Below, in pieces: positions 7,867 through 13,650 of a stretch of 15,375 nt of DNA. Each line of letters opens with the position of its first letter. Position 1 is the first letter of the stretch. This DNA comes from Anaerolinea thermophila (GTDB taxonomy: Bacteria; Chloroflexota; Anaerolineae; Anaerolineales; DRKV01): contig DYKW01000024.1 of the NCBI GenBank assembly GCA_020722405.1, forward strand, positions 1 to 15,375, given 5' to 3'. The notes below the pieces were generated by a model, which saw nothing but the letters and a program-made list of their open reading frames with translations, searched no databases and was not told where the DNA came from. The translations under genes were made by a program, and so were the position numbers.

Positions 7867-9318
7867 GTGAATATCCCTGCTTTTGAATCCTCCATGTATT
7901 TGGCGTTGGTCCCTGAAATCACACTGCTTGTTACGGCACTTTTGGTGTTGCTTTTCGATGCCCTGTGGGATGAGGAAAAACGCCGCAATTTGGGTTGGCT
8001 GACCTTTGGTGGTGTTGTACTGGCCATGGTGCTGGCTTTCTTTATCGGCCAACCTGGGGCTACGCCCGAACTGGTATGGGGCGGCATGTTGCGCCACGAT
8101 TGGCTGGCCTTCACCTTCGCATTGATTTTCCTGTTTGGCGCGGCTATCACGGCGTTGCTGGGGATGGACGTGTCCGAACTGGGGCGACGCGGTGAGTTTT
8201 ACATTTTGCTGTTGGTTTCCACCATCGGCATGATGCTTATGGCCGCCTCTGCCGACGTAGTAATGCTTTTCCTCGCCATCGAGACCACCTCCATTCCGCT
8301 GTATATCCTGGCCGGCTTCTTCCGCAAGGACGATAAATCCACCGAAGCGGGTTTCAAATACCTGTTGTTTGGGGCAATGGCCTCCTCGGTAATGCTGTAC
8401 GGCTTTAGTTTAGTGTATGGTTTTACCGGCACCACGAACCTGCTAGCCGCCGCCCAAGGCATGGCTGCACAGCCATTGGCGCTTTCCCTGGGTGTACTTG
8501 CTTTGTTGCTAGTCGGTTTTGGCTTCAAGATTTCGGCTTTCCCTCTGCATTTTTGGGCGCCGGATGTGTACGAAGGGGCACCTACACCGGTGGCGGGCTT
8601 CCTGTCCACGGCATCCAAGGCGGCCGGTTTTGCCGTCCTGATGCGTGTCTTCATGACGCTCTTCCCGGTTGATAGCCACTATTGGACGACATTGATTGCG
8701 TGGATTTCCATGTTCTCGATGACCGTCGGCAACCTGTTGGCCATCAATCAGAAGAACATCAAACGCTTGCTGGCCTTCTCCTCGATTGCACATGCTGGTT
8801 ATGCCCTGGTGGGCTTTGTGGCCATTGACCAGTTGGGGATTAACAGCGTTGTCTTCTACCTGGGTGCTTACCTGCTCACGAACCTGGCAGCCTTCGGTGT
8901 GGCGGGCATATTTTGGCAAGTGGCCGGAACCGATGAGATTGCAGCCTATGCTGGGTTAAGCCGCCGTAAGCCGTGGTTGGCACTGGCGATGCTGGCTGCC
9001 TTCCTGTCGCTTGCTGGTATGCCGCCCTTTGCCGGTTTTGTGGCCAAGGTGGTTGTCTTTCTTGCTGCCATGCAGGCCGGCTGGACATTTTTGGTCATTG
9101 TCGGCGTGCTCAACTCGATCATTGGATTGTACTACTACCTGAAGGTGCTCAACGTGGTTTACCACTACCGCAATGAGGAGACCGAGAATTTGCCGCTGCC
9201 GATCAGCGCACCGCAAGGTATCGCCCTGGTTGTACTGGCTATCGGTATCTTGGTGGTTGGCTTCCTGTTTGGGCCTTTCTTCAATTTGACCAGCGTAGCC
9301 GCGGCGGCACTGTTTTAG
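7867..9318 (+). CDS. nuoN: NADH-quinone oxidoreductase subunit N
   Basis: NuoN (ND2 homologue) is the antiporter-like subunit nearest the hydrophilic arm. The 483-residue protein has E139 (FLAIETTSIPLYILAGF), K221 (GFGFKISAFPLHFWAPDVYEG), K251 (LSTASKAAGF) and K394 (FAGFVAKVVVF), matching the E. coli channel series E133, K217, K247 and K395. The start is GTG at 7867, directly after the nuoM2 TAA with zero spacing. GGAGGT at 7855-7860 lies within the nuoM2 end, so translation is probably coupled. It is the last nuo gene here and is followed by a 173-nt spacer containing a promoter for the Fo genes. Confidence 0.96.
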   Translation: MNIPAFESSMYLALVPEITLLVTALLVLLFDALWDEEKRRNLGWLTFGGVVLAMVLAFFIGQPGATPELVWGGMLRHDWLAFTFALIFLFGAAITALLGMDVSELGRRGEFYILLLVSTIGMMLMAASADVVMLFLAIETTSIPLYILAGFFRKDDKSTEAGFKYLLFGAMASSVMLYGFSLVYGFTGTTNLLAAAQGMAAQPLALSLGVLALLLVGFGFKISAFPLHFWAPDVYEGAPTPVAGFLSTASKAAGFAVLMRVFMTLFPVDSHYWTTLIAWISMFSMTVGNLLAINQKNIKRLLAFSSIAHAGYALVGFVAIDQLGINSVVFYLGAYLLTNLAAFGVAGIFWQVAGTDEIAAYAGLSRRKPWLALAMLAAFLSLAGMPPFAGFVAKVVVFLAAMQAGWTFLVIVGVLNSIIGLYYYLKVLNVVYHYRNEETENLPLPISAPQGIALVVLAIGILVVGFLFGPFFNLTSVAAAALF

Positions 9319-9331
9319 ATGAAGCACGGGC

Positions 9332-9354
9332 GCCTCATATTGAGGCCGGATTTT
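9332..9354 (+). terminator. Weak terminator-like hairpin after nuoN
   Basis: GCCTCA, loop TAT, TGAGGC forms a 6-bp stem starting 14 nt after the nuoN stop. Four intervening bases precede a run of four T (9351-9354). The stem is short and the T-run displaced, so any termination would be weak. It is the best candidate for the end of the nuo transcript. Confidence 0.4.
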
Positions 9355-9402
9355 CTCCAAAAAACCTTTGCGTCTTAGCGACTTTGCGTTAAGGTTTTGG
9401 AG
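9355..9402. repeat. Inverted repeat enclosing three 8-nt repeats
   Basis: The left arm CTCCAAAAAACCTT (9355-9368) pairs with the right arm AAGGTTTTGGAG (9391-9402) over 12 bp with a two-base AA bulge. Between and overlapping the arms are three tandem 8-nt units, CTTTGCGT (9366-9373), CTTAGCGA (9374-9381) and CTTTGCGT (9382-9389). The composition differs from the flanking genes and the element is intergenic, so it looks like a copy of a small dispersed repeat of REP or MITE type. That class assignment is inference; only one copy is in the window. Confidence 0.65.
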
Positions 9403-9435
9403 TTGCCAAAAAATTTTGAGAAGATACGCAATATT

Positions 9436-9451
9436 TGTGCGAATTTGCACA
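9436..9451. promoter_or_regulatory. 16-bp dyad, candidate operator of the Fo operon
   Basis: TGTGCGAATTTGCACA is a palindrome with seven of eight pairs matching (one G/T mismatch). It ends at the base before the -35 box TTGACG. Size and position fit a dimeric regulator's site, but the protein is unknown. Confidence 0.4.
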
Positions 9452-9481
9452 TTGACGGCCTACTTACACCTATGATACAAT
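9452..9481 (+). promoter_or_regulatory. Sigma70-type promoter of the Fo ATP synthase operon
   Basis: The -35 box TTGACG (9452-9457) and -10 box TACAAT (9476-9481) are separated by 18 bp, each differing from consensus by one base. The predicted transcription start, about 9488-9490, lies only a few bases before the ATG at 9492, so the first mRNA would be nearly leaderless. This is the best promoter match I see in the window. Confidence 0.6.
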
Positions 9482-9491
9482 TTCGCCCGCT

Positions 9492-9767
9492 ATGACCAAC
9501 TCGATAGAAAATAACGATCAACACGCAAAGAGATACCTTTTCAATATGACCCTGGCTACTGTAAGCAGCCAGGCGGGGTGTTTTACCATCGTTATTATCA
9601 TCGTTGCGTTATTAGGTGGGTTATGGCTTGATAACGTCTTTCAAACCCGGCCGATGTTCACCATTCTTCTGTTGGTTTTTAGCGTGCCGGTGACAATTGT
9701 CGTCATGTTGTGGATTGTCCGCAAGGCGACTTCGAAAATCCAATCGGTTCCAAAAGACAAATCTTAG
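9492..9767 (+). CDS. AtpZ/AtpI-like ATP synthase accessory membrane protein
   Basis: This 91-residue protein is the usual small first gene of bacterial atp operons. AtpZ/AtpI proteins help c-ring assembly or act as small cation carriers next to the a subunit. Two hydrophobic helices lie at about 27-47 and 56-76, joined by the family hairpin GGLWLDNVFQTRPMF (GxWLD then TxP). The N-terminal 18 residues are polar. ATG 9492 has no Shine-Dalgarno sequence and lies about 10 nt after the -10 box, suggesting leaderless translation. A second in-frame ATG at 9546 would remove 18 residues and also lacks a good ribosome site. atpB follows 20 nt after the stop. The family call rests on the hairpin motif, topology and position; AtpZ cannot be separated from AtpI here. 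Confidence 0.8.
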   Translation: MTNSIENNDQHAKRYLFNMTLATVSSQAGCFTIVIIIVALLGGLWLDNVFQTRPMFTILLLVFSVPVTIVVMLWIVRKATSKIQSVPKDKS

Positions 9768-9772
9768 TTTTC

Positions 9773-9778
9773 AGGAGG
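9773..9778 (+). promoter_or_regulatory. Ribosome binding site deciding the atpB start
   Basis: AGGAGG lies 9 nt before ATG 9788. The reading frame is open back to an ATG at 9710 inside the preceding gene, but that start has no such site and adds 26 unlikely residues. Confidence 0.85.
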
Positions 9779-9787
9779 AAGCGAAAC

Positions 9788-10756
9788 ATGGAACAAAGCA
9801 ATTGGCGTTGGGGTTTCAACCGCTGGCTGGTGCTTGCCTTTATTATTGCAAGCGTCTTTGCTGCGCGCGCATATCCCCCCATCCGTCCGCATGTACAGTT
9901 GCCCGCTGAACCGCTTTCCCACCATCCGCTGTTTACTTTGCCGGTTATCGGCGATTTTTACTTGACCAACACGCTGGTTGCGTTGGTTTTGGTAGATATC
10001 ATCCTATTGTTGCTGGCTTTCAGCATTCGACAACAGGCCAAGAACGGTGGTTTGCAGATGCTCAAAGGCATTGGCGGCGCGGTGGAAGCATTTCTCGAAG
10101 CACTGTATGGCATGACGGAATCGACGGCTGGGAAGTGGGCGAAAGCCATCTTCCCGTATTTTGCAACCATCATGTTGATGGTGCTGGTTGCCAACTGGAT
10201 GGAACTCATCCCTGGTGTGGATAGCATCGGCTTCCTGGAGAAATCGGCCCACGGTTACGTTGCCAACGGTTCGTTTCTCGTCAAGGAAGAAGTGGCGCAT
10301 GGCACCGAAGGTTTTGTGGTAGTGCCCTGGATTCGTGTGGTTTCCACCGACTTGAACTTCACCGTGGCACTGGCGCTTATCTCGGTCTTCATGACTCAGG
10401 TGATTGGTGTACGCGCACAAGGTGCCGCATACTTCACCAAATTCTGGAACACCCATACCCTCTTCAACAAACCGGTATTTGGCGCGATCGACTTTGGCGT
10501 TGGTCTCCTGGAGTTGATTTCGGAGTTCTCGAAAATTCTTTCGTTCTCCTTCCGTCTCTTTGGGAACATCTTCGCCGGTTCGGTGATGCTGTTTGTGATT
10601 GGCGCTCTGGTGCCGGTCTTTGCTCAATCGGCCATCCTTTTGTTGGAAGCCTTTGTGGGCATCATCCAGGCACTGGTTTTTGGTATGTTGACCATGACCT
10701 TTATGGCACAGGCTACCCAAGGTCACGGCGAACATCATGAAGAGGCCCATGCCTGA
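9788..10756 (+). CDS. atpB: F0F1 ATP synthase subunit a
   Basis: Subunit a forms the two proton half-channels against the c-ring of ATP synthase. The protein has 322 residues from ATG 9788. The essential arginine is R256 in LSFSFRLFGNIFAG, equivalent to E. coli R210. Upstream family motifs are ANWMELIPG (about 135-143) and STDLNFTVALALI (about 186-198); the last helix ends with LTMTFMAQATQ. A first hydrophobic helix (about 13-30) and a long periplasmic loop with several prolines precede TM2. The C-terminus is histidine and glutamate rich (GHGEHHEEAHA). The start is fixed by AGGAGG. It is followed after 60 nt by atpE. Confidence 0.95.
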   Translation: MEQSNWRWGFNRWLVLAFIIASVFAARAYPPIRPHVQLPAEPLSHHPLFTLPVIGDFYLTNTLVALVLVDIILLLLAFSIRQQAKNGGLQMLKGIGGAVEAFLEALYGMTESTAGKWAKAIFPYFATIMLMVLVANWMELIPGVDSIGFLEKSAHGYVANGSFLVKEEVAHGTEGFVVVPWIRVVSTDLNFTVALALISVFMTQVIGVRAQGAAYFTKFWNTHTLFNKPVFGAIDFGVGLLELISEFSKILSFSFRLFGNIFAGSVMLFVIGALVPVFAQSAILLLEAFVGIIQALVFGMLTMTFMAQATQGHGEHHEEAHA

Positions 10757-10767
10757 TCTATCAACGG

Positions 10768-10799
10768 AAAAATCTTTTTCAATTATAAAAAATATATTT
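10768..10799 (+). promoter_or_regulatory. A/T-rich translation-enhancer-like leader of atpE
   Basis: Thirty of 32 bases are A or T, in contrast to the GC-balanced surroundings, and the stretch ends just before GGAGGCAAGGA and the atpE ATG. E. coli atpE has a comparable U-rich, unstructured leader that raises c-subunit synthesis. The same role here is inference. Confidence 0.45.
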
Positions 10800-10816
10800 G
10801 GAGGCAAGGAATAACA

Positions 10817-11053
10817 ATGAGCGGAGATATTGTTGCTGCTGCTAAATTGATTGGCGCTGGCCTGGCGATGATTGGCGCGTTAGGTGGTGGGATTGGCATT
10901 GGTCTTTCGGCCCATGGCGCGGTGCAAGGTATTGCCCGTAACCCCGATGCCGCCGGTGCAGTACAAACCAACATGATTCTGGGTATTGCTTTTGCCGAGG
11001 CAGTTGCTATTTACTGTCTGGTGGTTGCCCTGCTAATTCTGTTCGTTTTCTAA
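10817..11053 (+). CDS. atpE: F0F1 ATP synthase subunit c
   Basis: Subunit c is the proteolipid that forms the rotating ring of Fo. It has 78 residues in two helices joined by the polar loop ARNPDAAGAV. The ion-binding carboxylate is E61 in FAEAVAIY. The first helix carries the tight-packing GxGxGxG pattern (G23, G25, G27, G29). At the positions that hold Gln32 and Ser66 in sodium-binding rings such as that of Ilyobacter, this protein has I28 and A62, so a proton ring is indicated. AAGGA lies 6 nt before the ATG (GGAGG a little further upstream), and an A/T-rich leader may help the high synthesis rate a c-ring needs. atpF follows 50 nt later. Confidence 0.96.
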   Translation: MSGDIVAAAKLIGAGLAMIGALGGGIGIGLSAHGAVQGIARNPDAAGAVQTNMILGIAFAEAVAIYCLVVALLILFVF

Positions 11054-11103
11054 ACCACTTGGTTCAGAAGCGCTCGGTGTAATTTTACGAAAGGAGCAAC
11101 CAC

Positions 11104-11823
11104 ATGGAAGGTTTAGGTATCAATCTGGGATATCTTTTGGTTCAGATTTTCAACTTCGGCATCATGTTCGTCGTGCTTAAGGAATGGGCTTACAAACCCA
11201 TCTTGAACATGCTGGAGACACGCCGCGAGACGATTGCCCGTGGTTTGGAAGATGCACGTGTCGCTGCTGAAGCACGTGCGAATGCTGAACAAAAAGCCCA
11301 AGAAATCTTGGCAGAAGCGCAGGCCAAGGCTGCTGAGGTAGTACGTGCGGCTAGCGAACGTGCCGGAGAAGTTGGTAAAGAAGTTAAGGCCGAAGCAGAG
11401 GCCGAGGCTGCCAAGATCCTCGAACGGGCGCGCGCAGATGCCGAGACCGAAAAGGAACGCGTTTTGGCCGATTTGCGTCCGCAGGTGGCTGCACTGGCGA
11501 TTGCTGCAGCCCAAAAACTGGTAGGCGAAGCGTTGGATGAGAAACGTCAACGTGCCCTACTGGATGAATTTTTCTCCGGTGTCAAATCAGGTAAGGTTGT
11601 TGTCGTCGAAGAGACCTTTGCCGGTCAAGATGTGACCGTTGTCAGCGCATTGCCGCTCAGCAACGAAGAGCAGGCTGCTATTCAGAAAGACCTGGGCGCT
11701 GCCGGCGTTAACTTTACGGTTGACCCCAAGATTTTAGGTGGTCTGATTGTGAAGGCCGGCGATCGTGTGTTGGATGCTTCTGTGGCTGCCCGCCTGGAAG
11801 GCATGCGCGCCGCGATTGCCTGA
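11104..11823 (+). CDS. atpF: ATP synthase subunit b fused to the C-terminal domain of subunit delta
   Basis: The peripheral stalk joins subunit a to the F1 head. Residues 1-158 are a normal b subunit: an N-terminal helix at about 8-28, a long charged Ala/Glu/Lys coiled coil at about 35-140, and the family end AAQKLVGEALDEKRQRALLDEFF. After a linker at about 159-175, residues 176-238 read as the C-terminal domain of delta (VTVVSALPLSNEEQ, then VDPKILGGLIVKAGDRVLDASV and a last helix). The six-helix N-terminal domain of delta, which contacts the alpha subunits, is missing, and no atpH follows. Total length is 239, versus about 156 for b alone. AAGGAG precedes the ATG by 7 nt. It is the last gene before a strong terminator; no F1 genes follow. 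Confidence 0.93.
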   Translation: MEGLGINLGYLLVQIFNFGIMFVVLKEWAYKPILNMLETRRETIARGLEDARVAAEARANAEQKAQEILAEAQAKAAEVVRAASERAGEVGKEVKAEAEAEAAKILERARADAETEKERVLADLRPQVAALAIAAAQKLVGEALDEKRQRALLDEFFSGVKSGKVVVVEETFAGQDVTVVSALPLSNEEQAAIQKDLGAAGVNFTVDPKILGGLIVKAGDRVLDASVAARLEGMRAAIA

Positions 11824-11838
11824 TTTTCCTCCTGAAAC

Positions 11839-11874
11839 AAAAAACGCCCAGGATGTTTCCCTGGGCGTTTTTTT
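11839..11874 (+). terminator. Strong intrinsic terminator of the atp operon
   Basis: A 14-bp perfect stem (AAAAAACGCCCAGG, loop ATGTTTC, CCTGGGCGTTTTTT) is followed by one more T, giving a run of seven T. It starts 15 nt after the atpF stop and has the textbook GC-rich stem plus U-run. Confidence 0.93.
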
Positions 11875-11894
11875 CTATCTCCCCTGATGTGAAC

Positions 11895-13466
11895 ATGTCT
11901 CATCTGCTCTCAACCCTTTGGCCTGCTATTGGGCAAACCCTGTCCCCAGATTTTTCTGATTCACAAGTAAGCGGCGTATATCTCGATTCGCGTCAGGTGC
12001 AGCCGGGCGGTATTTTCGTCGCCCTGACGGGCACCAGCGTGGATGGGCACAAATATGTGCCCGATGCCATTCAGCGCGGCGCGGTGGCGATTGTCGGTAC
12101 CCGTCCGCCGATGACACTGCCGGTGCCTTATGCCCAGGTGCAAGATGCTCGTCAGGCGTTAGCACAACTTTCAGCGGCGCTGTATGATTATCCGGCAAAC
12201 CGCTTGACGGTCATTGGGGTGACCGGTACCGATGGCAAGACAACAACCTCCAATCTGATTTACCACATTTTACGACACGCCGGGCTGCGTGTAGGCATAA
12301 TTTCCACCGTCAACGCCCGCATTGGCGACCAGGAATTGGACACCGGCTTTCACGTCACCACGCCGGAAGCCCCTGATGTACAGCGTTACCTGTCGATGAT
12401 GGTGGCGGCTGGCCTGACGCACGTGGTGATTGAATCTACCTCCCATGGTTTGGAACAGCAGCGGGTAGGTGAATGTGCCTTTGATGTCGCCGTGGTCACC
12501 AATATCACCCACGAGCACCTGGATTATCACGGCGATTACCAGCACTATCGAGCAGCAAAAGCGCGTTTGTTTGCTATGTTAGGAGAGACACCTCCTAAAG
12601 CGGGGGACGACCCACGCGCCGCGATCCTCAATCGGGATGATGCTTCCTATGAGTATCTGCGGGAAGTGACCCCTCAGGGGGCGCGCCGCCTGTCCTATGG
12701 GTTCCACCCTCAAAGTACGTTTCGTGCCCATGAGGTGGCCGCGACCCCCGAGGGGACGCGTTTCACCCTACAGTGGGCGCGTCACCAGACGGAAGTTTCC
12801 CTTCCCCTGCCTGGTGCGTACAACGTCTCGAATGCCCTGGCTGCGCTGACCGCTACCGTCGGCGCACTGAATGTGGATTTGCAGGCCGCGGTGGACAGTT
12901 TGCGTACTTTCCCCGGCATCCCCGGGCGCATGGAGCGCATTGCTTTGGGACAGGACTTCACCGCGATTGTGGACTTTGCCCATACCCCCAACGCGTTGTC
13001 GCGAGCCTTGGAGACCGCCCGTACATTGACCGACGGGCGGGTGATTGTCGTTTTTGGTTCTGCGGGCTTACGTGACCGCGAAAAACGTCGCCTGATGGCC
13101 AAGACGTCCATCCGTTTAGCCGACCTGACCATCCTTACGGCGGAAGACCCACGCACTGAGCCGTTGGAAGACATCCTGGCTCACATGGCGGCAGGTGCCC
13201 GGTCACAAGGCGGGGTGGAAGGAGAAAACTTCTGGTGCATTCCAGATCGCGGCGAGGCGATTCGCTTTGGCATAGTGCAGGCACAGCCGGGAGATATCTT
13301 GCTTGTGTGCGGCAAGGGACATGAGCAATCTATGTGCTTTGGCACGATTGAATACCCCTGGGATGACCGCTTGGCCCTACGCGCCGCTCTCTGCGAACAC
13401 CTGGGTATTAATGGCCCTGCAATGCCCATTTTGCCAACCTCGCAATTCAAAAACAGATGTGACTGA
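11895..13466 (+). CDS. murE: UDP-N-acetylmuramoyl-tripeptide synthetase (MurE-type Mur ligase)
   Basis: MurE adds the third, usually diamino, residue to UDP-MurNAc-L-Ala-D-Glu in the cytoplasm using ATP. The 523-residue protein has the three-domain Mur order: an N-terminal UDP-binding domain with VYLDSRQVQPGGIFVAL (28-44), an ATPase domain with P-loop GTDGKTTT (111-118), substrate motif TTP (155-157), STSHGL (181-186), NITHEHLDYHGDY (203-215) and candidate carbamylated lysine K222 (AAKARLF), then a C-terminal domain with FAHTPNAL, GSAGLRDREKR and GKGHEQ. The specificity loop reads EDPR (417-420) instead of DNPR of DAP-adding enzymes, so the added residue (DAP, Lys or Orn) is uncertain. ATG 11895 was chosen because the longer frame begins inside the terminator loop. 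The ribosome site is weak or absent. It points toward the cyclase gene. Confidence 0.88.
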   Translation: MSHLLSTLWPAIGQTLSPDFSDSQVSGVYLDSRQVQPGGIFVALTGTSVDGHKYVPDAIQRGAVAIVGTRPPMTLPVPYAQVQDARQALAQLSAALYDYPANRLTVIGVTGTDGKTTTSNLIYHILRHAGLRVGIISTVNARIGDQELDTGFHVTTPEAPDVQRYLSMMVAAGLTHVVIESTSHGLEQQRVGECAFDVAVVTNITHEHLDYHGDYQHYRAAKARLFAMLGETPPKAGDDPRAAILNRDDASYEYLREVTPQGARRLSYGFHPQSTFRAHEVAATPEGTRFTLQWARHQTEVSLPLPGAYNVSNALAALTATVGALNVDLQAAVDSLRTFPGIPGRMERIALGQDFTAIVDFAHTPNALSRALETARTLTDGRVIVVFGSAGLRDREKRRLMAKTSIRLADLTILTAEDPRTEPLEDILAHMAAGARSQGGVEGENFWCIPDRGEAIRFGIVQAQPGDILLVCGKGHEQSMCFGTIEYPWDDRLALRAALCEHLGINGPAMPILPTSQFKNRCD

Positions 13467-13479
13467 CTACCTGGTCTTG

Positions 13480-13559
13480 GAAATTCATCCACAAATGTCG
13501 CAAATGACACGGATTGGAGAAAAACATCGGCGACATCGTACCCGCAGAGTGAATCTGCG
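13480..13559. repeat. Intergenic period-9 repeat with a small hairpin
   Basis: Three consecutive 9-nt units, CCACAAATG (13489-13497), TCGCAAATG (13498-13506) and ACACGGATT (13507-13515), share a CAAATG/CGGATT pattern. A 6-bp hairpin CGCAGA, loop GTGAA, TCTGCG follows at 13543-13559. The spacer between murE and the convergent cyclase gene (13467-13650) holds no supported gene and no strong terminator. The block resembles short dispersed intergenic repeats I recall from environmental bacterial genomes; only this copy is visible. Confidence 0.45.
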
Positions 13560-13650
13560 TTATCGGTGAATAAGTTTGACGGTTTTGCGTTGCGAAACGG
13601 TAGTCGATCACCGTCTTGGCAGTTACAACGGCGCGAAAGCCATCTTTGGA

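Noticed and set aside
9366..9389. CRISPR array or tandem repeat array
   Set aside because: Units are 8 nt with no spacers and only three copies, so it is a short-period repeat inside an inverted repeat, not a CRISPR array.
9710..9787. Upstream start for atpB giving 348 residues
   Set aside because: The 26 extra residues overlap the end of the preceding gene, and the start lacks the AGGAGG that precedes ATG 9788.
11053..11064. AACCACTTGGTT hairpin after atpE
   Set aside because: Five pairs with a two-base loop cannot fold stably and there is no T-run; probably chance.
11853..11894. Upstream ATG start for murE at 11853
   Set aside because: It lies in the loop of the strong atp terminator, so an mRNA starting there is unlikely; the extra 14 residues do not match Mur ligase N-termini.
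13578..13614. Convergent terminator between murE and the cyclase gene
   Set aside because: ACGGT/ACCGT gives only a 5-bp stem with no T-run on either strand; no strong terminator can be called in this spacer.
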